Source: CAYPTB01 sp964413535 (GTDB lineage: Bacteria; Planctomycetota; UBA1135; GCA-002686595). From it: a stretch of 64,000 bases of DNA. Every line of letters begins with the position of its first letter. The first letter of the stretch is position 1. The stretch spans positions 66,601 through 130,600 of the forward strand of contig CAYPTB010000009.1 in the NCBI GenBank assembly GCA_964413535.1, in the 5' to 3' direction. Shown piece after piece: positions 26,439 through 35,785 of this stretch. The notes beneath the pieces are model-generated. The model was not told the DNA's origin. It did not search any database and saw only the letters and a list, made by a program, of their open reading frames with translations. The position numbers and the translations under genes are program-made.

Positions 26439-29137
26439 CGCTCGCCGCGCTGATTCTGCTCGCAGGAACGAACGCCGCTCAGACTTCGGTCGACGAACTT
26501 CCGGCGGATCGCTACTTCGCGCGCGTGGTCGAGCTGTTCGGCGAGCTGCCGAGCCCGTCGCCGGAACGCGAAGCCGCGATCGCGTTCGAACTCCTCGACG
26601 TCGCGGCCGCGCTCGAGCCGTTCGCCGAGCAAGACGTCGCCGCGAGTCGCGCCTTCGCGCGCGCCATGATCGCGCTCGGCCTCGTCTCCGAGGACGCGCG
26701 CCAGGGCATGCCGCTCGAGGCGTGTTGGGAGCGCGCGCGTGGGACCTACGCTCGGCTCCCGCCGTGGGAGAGCGCCGACCTCGAGCTCGAGATCGGCCAG
26801 ACGCTGCGCCGCCAGGGCCGCATGGGCGAAGCGCGCGACGTGCTCGTTCGCGCGTTGCCCGCGCTCGATCCGGTGCCGCGGCCGTGGGCGCTCGTCCTCC
26901 TCGCGGACATCGATCGCCTGCGCGGCGAGAGCGACCTCGCGCTGGAGGGGCTCGACCAGGCCGAGGCCCTGCTCGACGGCGACGTCGAGTTCCACGCGCG
27001 CATCCGGCCGATCGTCTTCGGGTTGCGCGGGATCCTTCACCTCGAGCTCGGGCTGCTCGACGAGGCCGCGCGTTGGATCGAGCTCGAGCGCCGCTCGGCC
27101 GTAGAGCGCGGAGACTCCGACGGCCTGCGCACCGCGCGCATCCACCGCGCGGCGCTCCTGTGCGCCAACTTGCGCGAGGTCGCCGTCGCCCGCGAAGTGC
27201 AAGCGGACATGGAAGAGGAGCTCGCGCGCGCAGGTCCGCCCGCCGCTCGCGCCGTGCTGCTCGCGATCCATGCGCGCGTGCGCGCCGAGCTCGCGCTCGC
27301 CGGAGTCGAGGGCGAAGGGCTCGACGAGGCACGGAGCGAGCTCGAGGAAGCGCTCGCGAGCCCTCACCTGGACCTCGAGGACCGCGTGGGGACGCGGCTC
27401 GCACTCGCGCGCGTGCGACTGGCCGCGGGCGAGCCGGACGCGGCGGCGGAGGAGCTCGAACGCGCTCGCGGCGACGTCGAGCGGCTGACGGCGGGACTCC
27501 CCGGCGCGGGCCGCGCGCGCGACCGCGGCCTGCTCGCGGCCGTGCGCGTCGAGATCGCACTGGTGCGACGAGCGACGACGGGCGACGCGGAGGGCTCCGA
27601 CTCCCAAGCAATCGATGGCGCGGAGCTCGGGGCGGCGGTCACGCAGGCCGAACGAGCATTCGACGCCCTGCTCGGCGAGTGGGGACGCACCGCGTTGCGG
27701 CGGGGCGGCGTCGGCTACCTGCACTTCCACGAGCGCCTGCTCGTGATCGACGCGCTCGTGCGCGCCGACCTCGAGCGCTTGCCCGGCGAGGCGGGCGTGC
27801 GCTCGGCGCTCGAGCGCGTGCTGCGCGCCCAGGCTCTCTCGACCTTGGCGCGCGAGCTCGAAGCGCGACCCGCGAGCGTCGAGGACGCGCGCGCGTTGCA
27901 GGGAGAGCGCGGGGGAGCGCTCGTGTACCTCTCGTCGCTCGAGCGCTCGCACGTCTTCGCGCTGGATCGCTTCGCGCTCCGGCATGCGGAGCTCCCTTCC
28001 GCGGTGGAGCTCGAGGAGGCCGTGCGCGAGCACACGGCCTTGCTGGAGAGCCCTCCGCGACTGCGCGGCGGGGATTCGGGCGAGCTCGAGCGCGCGGGTC
28101 GCCGTCTGGCCGACCTGCTCGTCCCGAGCGCGATCCGCGCGCAGGTCGAAGGGTGGGACGCCGTGACGATCGTCGGCGCGGAGCTCTTCGGCTCGCCGTC
28201 GTTCGAGAGCCTGTCCTGGGGTGGTCGCGAGGTGTTGGGGCTTTCCTCCGCGCTCGCCTACGTCCCGTCGTTGTCGCTGTGGCTCGCCCTGGAGGGACGC
28301 GCCGCGGCGCGCATCCGAGGCGGCGTCGCCACGGACGGCGACGCGTTGATCCTCGCCGTTCCCGGCCCGTCGGATCCCGCGCTCGCGCGCTGGCCCAAAC
28401 TCGAGCCGCTGCCCCTCGAGAGAGAAGAGCTGACGCAGCTCGCCAACCGCATCGGCCGCGCAGGCGCGCGCGTGTCCGTGCGCTTCGGCGCCGCGGTCAC
28501 GCCGTCCTGCCTCGACGCACTCGCGCCGACTGCGGCTTCGGTCCTCGCGCTCTTCGCGCACGGCGTGTACGACGCCGAGCGCGAGCGTCCCGCCGGGCTC
28601 GCGCTCGCGCCGGACGACCTGGATCCCTCCGGGCTCGCGTGGTGCGAGCGCGTCGAGACCTGGAGCGTTCCCCCGCTCGTGGCGCTCTTAGCCTGCGGCG
28701 CCTCGCGCGGTCCGCTGCGCATGGGAGACGACGGCGTCTCGCACCTCGGCGGGGCGTTCCTGCGCGCGGGTGCGGAGACGGTCGTGCTCGCGCGCGGAGA
28801 TCTCGAGCTCGCCGCCGCGCGCGAGATGGGAGGCGTCTTCCTGGAATCCCTATGGGACGGCCTCTCGCCGGCGGCAGCGTTGCGAGCGGCACGGCGCAGC
28901 GTCGCGAGCGACGCGCGCTGGACCGACCCCTTCTACCACTCGCTCCTGCACGTCACGGGTCTCGCCCACCGACCGCTCTTCCCGGCCCGCGTGACGGCCG
29001 AACGCGCGGACTCGCCCGTCCCGCTGAGCGCGGCGGAGCCGAGCAAGTGGAGCGGCGCGTGGATCGCGGGCGCATTCGCCGCGCTGGCGCTCGCCGTGGC
29101 GATCGGCGCGAGGCGCGGCCGCCTCACTCGCTACTGA
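26435..29137 (+). CDS. exported TPR-CHAT protease-like protein with C-terminal membrane anchor
   Basis: The frame encodes about 900 aa. It opens with a hydrophobic, signal-like stretch (LTLAALILLAGTNAAQ), then a helical TPR-like region (about 25-560) and a C-terminal CHAT domain of the caspase/separase clan with the expected dyad: His in LFAHGVYD (about residue 708) and Cys in LLACGAS (about 753). A membrane segment at about 872-890 is followed by basic residues, predicting a periplasmic enzyme anchored at its C-terminus. No ATG, GTG or TTG lies in frame between 26342 and the signal; I chose CTG 26435, which overlaps the anti-sigma stop (CTGA). The true start, or a frameshift from the preceding gene, is unresolved. 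It overlaps the convergent gene's end by 7 bp. Confidence 0.8.
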   Translation: MTLAALILLAGTNAAQTSVDELPADRYFARVVELFGELPSPSPEREAAIAFELLDVAAALEPFAEQDVAASRAFARAMIALGLVSEDARQGMPLEACWERARGTYARLPPWESADLELEIGQTLRRQGRMGEARDVLVRALPALDPVPRPWALVLLADIDRLRGESDLALEGLDQAEALLDGDVEFHARIRPIVFGLRGILHLELGLLDEAARWIELERRSAVERGDSDGLRTARIHRAALLCANLREVAVAREVQADMEEELARAGPPAARAVLLAIHARVRAELALAGVEGEGLDEARSELEEALASPHLDLEDRVGTRLALARVRLAAGEPDAAAEELERARGDVERLTAGLPGAGRARDRGLLAAVRVEIALVRRATTGDAEGSDSQAIDGAELGAAVTQAERAFDALLGEWGRTALRRGGVGYLHFHERLLVIDALVRADLERLPGEAGVRSALERVLRAQALSTLARELEARPASVEDARALQGERGGALVYLSSLERSHVFALDRFALRHAELPSAVELEEAVREHTALLESPPRLRGGDSGELERAGRRLADLLVPSAIRAQVEGWDAVTIVGAELFGSPSFESLSWGGREVLGLSSALAYVPSLSLWLALEGRAAARIRGGVATDGDALILAVPGPSDPALARWPKLEPLPLEREELTQLANRIGRAGARVSVRFGAAVTPSCLDALAPTAASVLALFAHGVYDAERERPAGLALAPDDLDPSGLAWCERVETWSVPPLVALLACGASRGPLRMGDDGVSHLGGAFLRAGAETVVLARGDLELAAAREMGGVFLESLWDGLSPAAALRAARRSVASDARWTDPFYHSLLHVTGLAHRPLFPARVTAERADSPVPLSAAEPSKWSGAWIAGAFAALALAVAIGARRGRLTRY

Positions 29138-30894
29138 TGATTCATCCCGGTCGATTCCGGGACGCGCAGGTCGGGGACGTACGCGCCGGCGAGGACGCCG
29201 CTCCCGCCAGGCGGGAACACGAGGTAACCCTCGGGGATGAAGCCGAGCTGCGGGCCCGCGCCCTCGACCATGACGAGGATCTCGTAGATCAGCGGCGAGA
29301 GCGTGAGGCCGCCGAGCGAGGCCGGATGGCTCCCCACGACCGCTCCCTGCGCGTCCCGTTCGAGGAAGCGCATCTCGAAGTAGTAGACGGACTCGAAGTA
29401 GTGCCCGGACTCGGGGACTTGCACGGTGATCTGCACCGGCCACTGTGCGATGGGGAAGATCAGGTCGTCCTCGGGGCTCTGGTCGCTCGGCTCCCCGAGC
29501 TCCGCCTGGCGCCACAGGGTCACGCGCACGTCCGTGACCGGAGCCGTGAGACCCGCGGACCGGTCGAGCTCGATCGTGAGCTCGCCGTAGCTCGAGTTCT
29601 CGAGGACGAGGTAGCTCATGTCGAGCACCACCGGCTCCAGCGCGTCGTCGTCGACGTCGCCGTTCTTCGCGATGCGGAACTCGGCGCTCGCCTGCACGGC
29701 CGTCCCCACGTCCGGATCCCCGTCGCCGTCGAAGTCGGCGATGACCGGATTGGCGACGTGGCCGGGATTCGACGCGCCGGGATCGCTGAGCGGCAGGACC
29801 TCGAACCCTCCGCCGAGGGGGAAGGAGATCGCGTCGGGCGCGGCGATCGAGCGCTCGTTGTCCACCACGAAGATCTTCTGGTTGAACTGGTTCCCGATCG
29901 CGACGTCGTCGTCGCCGTCGCGATCCCAGTCGCCCGCGACGATGGAGGACGCGAGGATCCCCGCGACGTTCAGGGCGGGGTCGACGTGGGCGGCGTCGAG
30001 GGCGAAGACGAATTGCGCCGCCGCCGGGGCGGTGAGCCACACGAGCCGGTCGTAGGGCTGGTACTCGCTCTCGAGGGTCGCGAGGGAACCGCCCGCGCCG
30101 GCAGTCGCCCAGTTCCTGAGCACGTTGCTGGCGCCGTCGTGGATGCGCAGCGTGTTGGTGGTGAGCACGGCCCACTCGGCGGGCGCGACCCCGTCCCACT
30201 CGAGCGCGGTGAAGGACAGGATGGGGTTCGCGACGGTGAAGCTCGCTCCGGAGAGGGGCGAGAAAGCGAGCGGCGACTCGGAGACGACGCCCATCACGAG
30301 CAACGTGTACCCGTCCGCGGAGACTCCGGCGACGTCGGGACGGACCGTTCCCCGGATGCCGGTCGCGCGCACGAGCTGCGCTCCCGCCCACGCGCCCCCG
30401 TCGAGCTGCGTGCGCGCGAAAGCCTTCGTCGCGAAGTCCCACCAGCCGAGGTGGAGGCCGCTCGCGTCGCTGAAGACGACCGCGTCCTGACCGTCGGGTC
30501 CGCCGCCCGGATACGTGTCGAGGTCGATCGCGCCCGTCCAGGGCGTCTCGTGCGAGAGGTACAGGTCGCGCCCCGACAGGAAGAGCACCTCGTCGTCGGC
30601 GAGCAGCGCCGCGTCGAGCACGTCGTCGTCGTTGAAGCGTCCTGCGATCGTGCGGCCGAACGTCTTGCCCTCCCCGCCGGGGATCCCGTACGGGTCGAAC
30701 GGATCGGGCGGGATCCACGGAGGGCCGCCGCCAGGCCCAATCGGACTCGGCTCCACCTCGGGCGAACCGTGCGTGCCGCCGGTCTGCGCGGCGGTCGCAG
30801 CGGAGGGCGCGACGAGCGCGAGCAAGAGGACGCGCGCGGCCAGGACTCGCACGGAGTGGGACACGGTGCTCTCGGAGCGCGTCGTCTCGTTCAA
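29131..30894 (-). CDS. exported FG-GAP/VCBS-type beta-propeller protein
   Basis: This 587-aa protein has an N-terminal export signal (about 15-36, ending ATAAQ). The body contains repeats with calcium-binding loops of the FG-GAP/VCBS type: FNDDDVLDAALLAD, DWDRDGDDDVAIG and DFDGDGDPDVGTA. These form a propeller about 70-420, followed by a beta-rich C-terminal region. It is probably secreted or surface-exposed, with a binding or adhesion role; the ligand is unknown. The TTG start at 30894 is well supported by AAGGAGGAG five bases upstream. Its last codons overlap the end of the convergent CHAT gene. Confidence 0.82.
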   Translation of the reverse strand: MNETTRSESTVSHSVRVLAARVLLLALVAPSAATAAQTGGTHGSPEVEPSPIGPGGGPPWIPPDPFDPYGIPGGEGKTFGRTIAGRFNDDDVLDAALLADDEVLFLSGRDLYLSHETPWTGAIDLDTYPGGGPDGQDAVVFSDASGLHLGWWDFATKAFARTQLDGGAWAGAQLVRATGIRGTVRPDVAGVSADGYTLLVMGVVSESPLAFSPLSGASFTVANPILSFTALEWDGVAPAEWAVLTTNTLRIHDGASNVLRNWATAGAGGSLATLESEYQPYDRLVWLTAPAAAQFVFALDAAHVDPALNVAGILASSIVAGDWDRDGDDDVAIGNQFNQKIFVVDNERSIAAPDAISFPLGGGFEVLPLSDPGASNPGHVANPVIADFDGDGDPDVGTAVQASAEFRIAKNGDVDDDALEPVVLDMSYLVLENSSYGELTIELDRSAGLTAPVTDVRVTLWRQAELGEPSDQSPEDDLIFPIAQWPVQITVQVPESGHYFESVYYFEMRFLERDAQGAVVGSHPASLGGLTLSPLIYEILVMVEGAGPQLGFIPEGYLVFPPGGSGVLAGAYVPDLRVPESTGMNHQ

Positions 30895-31253
30895 GGCTCC
30901 TCCTTCGAGATCGTCGTTCGGATGGCCGGCGCGCGTTCGCGTCGGAGCCGCGGGCGGAGTTCTCCCTTTCTAGCCTTTCCCCGCCGAAAGCGCTGGAGTC
31001 GGGCGGCCTCCGACGGCGTCCCGGGGAGAGCGCCCGGCCCCGGTTCGGGACGACTCCTCGCTCGCCGGCCTTCCGGGGCCGCGAAAGGAGGGCGCGGCGA
31101 CTCGGACGACCGAACACTCTCGAGAGCCGGGTTCCGGGCAGACGAAGCCGGCGCGACGCCTCGCGAGCTCCCCACTCGAGCCCCGCGCGCGCCCGAAGTC
31201 GGCGCAGGGCGACTCGCGGCGGATCCCGGCGCTACTCTCCTCCCCGCGCAGCC
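30895..31253. other. intergenic region, no gene seen
   Basis: This 359-bp stretch separates two divergent genes, the FG-GAP-type protein (minus) and the methyltransferase (plus), and must hold both promoters. Reading frames across it look like GC-driven shadows. I see no strong hairpin, repeat or recognisable operator. Confidence 0.5.
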
Positions 31254-31907
31254 ATGAGCGAAGACGTGAGAGAGCGCATGCGGCGGGACTGGGACCGGCG
31301 CGCCGCGGAGAACGCCCGGCTCTACATCGCCGACAAGGAGTCGGAGGGCTTGAACTTCTCGCTCTCGGGTTGCCGCGACGCCTTCACGATCCTCGAGGAC
31401 CTGCACCCGTGGTTGCGCGCGGACATGCGCGTGCTCGAGATCGGCTGCGGCATCGGGCGCATGCTGCAGTTCTTCGCGGTGCTGTTCGACGAGGTCCACG
31501 GGATCGACGTCTCGCCGGTGATGATCGACGGCGCGCGGACCTTCCTGGCGCGCTTCGACAACGTGCACGTCGCGGCCGGCGACGGCCGCAGCCTCGGTGC
31601 GTACGAGGACGCGTCCTTCGACCTGATCCTCTCCCACGCCGTGTTCCAGCACGTGCCCGAGAAGGCCGTGATCCGCGACTACGTCGCGGACGCGCACCGC
31701 GCGCTGCGCCCGGGCGGCCTGTTCAAGTTCCTGGTCAAGACCGAGCCGTGGGGCGGCGAGCACCAAGACCCCACCTGGTGCGGCGCCGACGTCGAGCGCG
31801 CGGACCTCGACGCCTGGATCGCCGCCTTCGGCTACGAACTCGTCAACGCCTACAGCGCCCACGAGCCGAAGACCGCCTGGGCGATCCTGCGCAAGCCCCT
31901 GGCTTGA
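31254..31907 (+). CDS. class I SAM-dependent methyltransferase
   Basis: This 217-aa soluble protein has the class I methyltransferase fold signatures: motif I VLEIGCGIGRM (about 59-69), an acidic residue after strand 2 (GIDVSPVMI), a GDGRSLG loop, and FDLILSHAVFQHV as the motif IV region, then ALRPGGLF. It would transfer a methyl group from S-adenosylmethionine, with an unidentified acceptor. The N-terminus (MRRDWDRRAAENARLYI) resembles small-molecule methyltransferases of the UbiE/SAM type. It is followed by rtcB after 76 bp on the same strand, but a functional link to RNA repair is speculative. Confidence 0.88.
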   Translation: MSEDVRERMRRDWDRRAAENARLYIADKESEGLNFSLSGCRDAFTILEDLHPWLRADMRVLEIGCGIGRMLQFFAVLFDEVHGIDVSPVMIDGARTFLARFDNVHVAAGDGRSLGAYEDASFDLILSHAVFQHVPEKAVIRDYVADAHRALRPGGLFKFLVKTEPWGGEHQDPTWCGADVERADLDAWIAAFGYELVNAYSAHEPKTAWAILRKPLA

Positions 31908-31983
31908 CGGAGAGACGGCCGTCGACGGTATCGTCGCGCGCCCGGCGACATCCGATACGATCGACGCGGACCGCACGACCCCC

Positions 31984-33207
31984 ATGAGCTCCTCCGTCCG
32001 CATCGAGACCGAAGGCGTGCCGATCCAGGCCTGGACGCAGGGCGTGGAGATCGCGGACAACGCGCTCGTCCAGCTCCGTAACGTGGCGCGGCTCCCCATC
32101 GTGCACGGCCACGTGGCGGTCATGCCCGACGTCCACTGGGGCATGGGGGCCACGATCGGGTCGGTGATCCCGACCGTGGGCGCGGTCATTCCCGCGGCGG
32201 TGGGCGTCGACATCGGCTGCGGGATGTGCGCGGTGCGCACGACGCTCGGGGCGCGCGATCTGCCCGACGACCTGAAGGGTGTGCGCACGTCGATCGAGCG
32301 CGCCGTTCCCCACGGCCGATCGGTGCGGCGCGGCAAGCGCGACGTCGGCTCGTGGGGCGACGTGCCCGAGCACATCGGCAACGTCTGGGCGCAGCACCTG
32401 CAGAAGGGCTTCGACTCGCTCGTCGCGCGCTACCGCGTGTTGAAGAACACGAACAACGTGGCGCACCTCGGCACGCTCGGCACGGGCAACCACTTCATCG
32501 AGGTCTGCCTCGACGAGACGGAGCGCGTGTGGTTCATGCTGCACTCGGGCTCGCGCGGCGTCGGCAACCGCATCGCCACGGTCTTCATCGAGCTCGCGAA
32601 GGAGGACATGGGGCGTCACCTCGCGAACCTGCCGGACCAGAATCTCGCCTACCTGAGCGAGGGCTCCACGCACTTCGACGACTACGTCGAGGCCGTGTCG
32701 TGGGCCCAGGAGTTCGCGCGGCTGAACCGGCGCGTGATGATGGAGAGCGTCGTCGCCGCCGTGTCCCGCACGGCCGGCATCCCGCGCTTCCAAGCCGACG
32801 CGCTCGTCGTCGACTGCCACCACAACTACGTCGTGCGCGAGCGTCACTTCGGCCGCGACTGCCTCCTGACGCGCAAGGGCGCCGTGCGCGCCGGCACGGG
32901 CGACCTCGGCATCATCCCGGGCTCGATGGGCGCGAAGAGCTTCATCGTGCGCGGCAAGGGCAACCCCGACAGCTTCGAGTCGTGCTCGCACGGCGCCGGG
33001 CGCGCCATGTCGCGCACGGAGGCCAAGAAGCAGTTCACGGTCGCCGACCACGCCGCGGCCACGAAGCACGTCGAATGCCGCAAGGACGCGGGCGTCGTGG
33101 ACGAGACGCCCATGGCGTACAAGGACATCGACGCCGTGATGCGCGCTCAGGCCGACCTCGTGGAGATCGTCCACACCCTGCGCCAGGTCGTGTGCGTGAA
33201 GGGCTGA
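31984..33207 (+). CDS. rtcB: RtcB-type RNA-splicing ligase
   Basis: This 407-aa protein matches RtcB along its length. RtcB joins RNA ends with 2',3'-cyclic phosphate (or 3'-phosphate) and 5'-OH using GTP and Mn2+. Visible signatures are the metal-site strand GVDIGCGMCAVRT (about 74-86), GTLGTGNHFIE, HSGSRGVGN, and the guanylylated histidine in CSHGAGRAMSR (about H335). The length is that of the shorter bacterial RtcB form. Its upstream TACGAT at 31956-31961 could be a -10 element. No Archease or RtcA gene is adjacent. The start at ATG 31984 fits the family N-terminus. Confidence 0.96.
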   Translation: MSSSVRIETEGVPIQAWTQGVEIADNALVQLRNVARLPIVHGHVAVMPDVHWGMGATIGSVIPTVGAVIPAAVGVDIGCGMCAVRTTLGARDLPDDLKGVRTSIERAVPHGRSVRRGKRDVGSWGDVPEHIGNVWAQHLQKGFDSLVARYRVLKNTNNVAHLGTLGTGNHFIEVCLDETERVWFMLHSGSRGVGNRIATVFIELAKEDMGRHLANLPDQNLAYLSEGSTHFDDYVEAVSWAQEFARLNRRVMMESVVAAVSRTAGIPRFQADALVVDCHHNYVVRERHFGRDCLLTRKGAVRAGTGDLGIIPGSMGAKSFIVRGKGNPDSFESCSHGAGRAMSRTEAKKQFTVADHAAATKHVECRKDAGVVDETPMAYKDIDAVMRAQADLVEIVHTLRQVVCVKG

Positions 33208-33484
33208 GCCTCGCGGGAGTCGCCGATCCGCGCCCGTTACCGAACGTCGAGCGCACGGAAGGAGGAGCACCCGTTACCCAGATTCGTCGACCTGCGCCGG
33301 CGAGTGGCGAGAGGATCCTTCGACCCGGACGGGTCGGGGATCGCGCGTGACGTGACCGCGGGTCTACAGTAGCGCTCGGCTCGCGGATCCGACGCGCCTC
33401 GGGGCCCGGGATCCCGATGCACGACTTGCTCGAATCGCAGAGCCCGCCGCGAGCCTCTCCGGCCACGTCACGAAGGCGAACGTC

Positions 33485-34558
33485 ATGATCCTCAGAGCCG
33501 ACGCGCGTTCTCACATCGCCTCGGTCGCCACGGCCTTCCCGTCGACGGTCGTGGAGCAGGCCGACGCGATCCGAGTGCTCGGTCGGCTGTTCCCCGAAGA
33601 GGACCCGTGCCGCATCGAGCAGCTCGTGCGGCGCTCGGGCGTCGAGCGGCGCTTCATCTCCCCCACGCTGGAGCAGGTGCTCGCGCCCTCGTGCTTCTCC
33701 GGCCGCAACGCCGACTACCACGCCGCGGCCGTCGAGCTCGCCCTGCGCGCCTGTCGATCCGCCCTCGGCCGCTCCGGCCTCGGCGCGGACGAGATCGACG
33801 TCCTGATCGACGTGTCGTGCACGGGCATCGCGATCCCCGCACTCGACGTCTCGCTCGCGCCGCTCTTGGGTCTGCGCCGCGACGTGCGGCGCATCCCGAT
33901 CACGGAGAGCGGCTGCGCCGGCGGCGCGCTCGCCATCGGGCTCGCCGATTCCCTGGCGCGCGCCGGTCACCGCATCCTGCTCGTGGCGGTCGAGCTGTGC
34001 TCGCTCTCGCTCGTGCACGGCGACCGCTCGCGCACGAACCTGGTCGCGTCGCTCCTGTTCGGCGACGGCGCGGCCGCCGCGGTCGTGGCCACGGAGCCGC
34101 CGGGCGTGCGCATCGAGGCCGTGCGCTCGCACCTGATCCCCGGGACGCGCGAGATCATGGGTTTCGACGTGGGCACGCACGGGATGCGCATCGTGCTCGA
34201 CCGCGAGCTCCCGAGCGTCGTGTGCGATCACCTGCCCCGCGTGATCGAGAGCTTCCTCGAAGCCGTGGGGCGCACGCCCGGCGATGTCGACCTGCACCTC
34301 GTCCATCCAGGCGGGCGCAAGATCCTCGAGGCCTACGAGGAGCGCTTCGGGCTCGGCGCGAACGGCCTGGTCCATTCGCGCGGCGTGCTGGCCGAGTGCG
34401 GCAACCTGTCGTCGGCGTCGATCCTTGCCGTGCTCGAGCGGGCGTTCTACGCCGAACGAAGCGACGCGGAGACAGAAGCCCTGCTCGTCGCCATCGGGCC
34501 AGGGCTCTCGATCGAGATGGCCTTGCTCGAGTTCCCGGGGAAGGGCGGTGTCGCGTGA
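33485..34558 (+). CDS. type III polyketide synthase (chalcone synthase-like)
   Basis: This 357-aa protein has the thiolase-fold arrangement and catalytic triad of type III polyketide synthases: C144 in ESGCAGGA, H274 in LVHPGGRK and N307 in ECGNLSSAS. FabH-type synthases share the triad, but GFDVGTHGM and the overall layout favour the type III group. It would condense malonyl-CoA units on an acyl-CoA starter to make a resorcinol, pyrone or similar product. ATG 33485 is preceded by a 277-bp gap with a TACAGT (33365-33370) that could be a -10 box. Its stop overlaps the next start (GTGA), so the cluster with YceI and the FAD enzyme is translationally coupled. Confidence 0.88.
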   Translation: MILRADARSHIASVATAFPSTVVEQADAIRVLGRLFPEEDPCRIEQLVRRSGVERRFISPTLEQVLAPSCFSGRNADYHAAAVELALRACRSALGRSGLGADEIDVLIDVSCTGIAIPALDVSLAPLLGLRRDVRRIPITESGCAGGALAIGLADSLARAGHRILLVAVELCSLSLVHGDRSRTNLVASLLFGDGAAAAVVATEPPGVRIEAVRSHLIPGTREIMGFDVGTHGMRIVLDRELPSVVCDHLPRVIESFLEAVGRTPGDVDLHLVHPGGRKILEAYEERFGLGANGLVHSRGVLAECGNLSSASILAVLERAFYAERSDAETEALLVAIGPGLSIEMALLEFPGKGGVA

Positions 34559-35775
34559 TCCTCGCCCTGCTCCTCGCAGCCGCGCAGACGCCCGTTCGGC
34601 CGGCGATCCAGCGCTACACCGTGGACGCGAAGCAGAGCGAGCTGGGCTTCGACGGCTCCTCCTCGCTGCACGACTTCACGGGCAGGACGAAGAACGTCCG
34701 CGGCGAGCTGACCCTCTGTCTGCCCGATCCGCGCATGTGCGCCAGGGGCCGAGTCCTCGCGCTGGCGAGCTCGCTCGACACCGACAGCTCCGGCCGAGAC
34801 GAGGACATGCACGAGCTGCTCGAGGTGGACGCGCACACGAACCTCGTGTTCCGGATCGAACGCTCCGGTCCCCTCCCGGTCGGCTGGGACAACACGACGA
34901 TCCAGGGTGCGTTCAGCGTTCGCGGAGTCGAGGTTCCGAAGGAGGTGCAGGTCGAGGTCTTGCGCCTCGCGGACGGTGCGCTGCGCATACGAGGTCGTTC
35001 GCGCGTGAAGATGAGCGCGTTCGGGATCAAACCGCCCAAGGTGCTCTTCATCAAGACCGCGGACGAGGTCGAGACCTGGTGGGATCTGATGCTCGTCCCC
35101 GTCGCCGCGAAAGCGGTGGCGGCGCAGAGCTACGTTATCGAGGTCAACGAGCGCTTCCAGCGGCCCGGCGGAGAAGTGGTGCCGAGCCAACGGCATTCGG
35201 AGCGTCTGTGGGTTTCGGAGCGCGGCTCGCTGTGGGAACGCGGCGGCTCCTGGCACGTCGCTTCCTCCGAAGGCGTGTGCGCGATCGACGTCGCGCGCGG
35301 CTCTGTGCTCGCGCCTGCGGAGCCCGCCGAGACGGCGTTCGGCGAGCTCGCGCTGCAGCTCGACAAGCTGCGCGCCGACCTCGCAACGGCGAAGCCAGAG
35401 CGACGCGAGAGCCTCGCGTCCAACATCGCGACCTTCGAGAAGATGATCGCGCTCGCGCCGGCGAGCGCCGAGCCCGAGGTGGACGAGTCCGAAGGTGTCG
35501 TCGTGCGGATCGGCGGGACGACGTGGCTCGAAGTCCACGGGCGGCGCGGGGACGGGAACTTCGCCGCGCTGCTCGCGACGCTCGACGGCTTTCCGCGCGC
35601 GGTGCGCGACGTGCTCGCGAGCCTCGAGGGCGTCCCCGAGCGCGTCATCGTGCGCAGCGCGACGCTCGCGGGCGCGCAGACGCTCGAGATCCAGGTCGGC
35701 GCCGCCGAGGTGGGCGAGCTCCCCGATTGGGCGCTCGCGCCGAGCTCGTGGTGCCGCGCGAGCACGGACGAGTGA
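34555..35775 (+). CDS. exported YceI-like lipid-binding domain protein
   Basis: This 406-aa protein starts at GTG 34555 inside the stop of the polyketide synthase gene. A short export signal (VILALLLAAAQ) leads into a YceI-type domain at about 20-190: YTVDAKQSELGF, LHDFTGRTKNVRGEL and FSVRGVEVPKEVQV are typical strands of this lipocalin-like barrel, which in studied members binds polyisoprenoid lipids. The remaining 200 residues contain a helical stretch (about 255-300) and a beta-rich end with no clear family. The location between a lipid-type polyketide synthase and a reductase suggests it carries or presents their product. That role is inference. Confidence 0.75.
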   Translation: MILALLLAAAQTPVRPAIQRYTVDAKQSELGFDGSSSLHDFTGRTKNVRGELTLCLPDPRMCARGRVLALASSLDTDSSGRDEDMHELLEVDAHTNLVFRIERSGPLPVGWDNTTIQGAFSVRGVEVPKEVQVEVLRLADGALRIRGRSRVKMSAFGIKPPKVLFIKTADEVETWWDLMLVPVAAKAVAAQSYVIEVNERFQRPGGEVVPSQRHSERLWVSERGSLWERGGSWHVASSEGVCAIDVARGSVLAPAEPAETAFGELALQLDKLRADLATAKPERRESLASNIATFEKMIALAPASAEPEVDESEGVVVRIGGTTWLEVHGRRGDGNFAALLATLDGFPRAVRDVLASLEGVPERVIVRSATLAGAQTLEIQVGAAEVGELPDWALAPSSWCRASTDE

Positions 35776-35785
35776 GCGCAACGCG

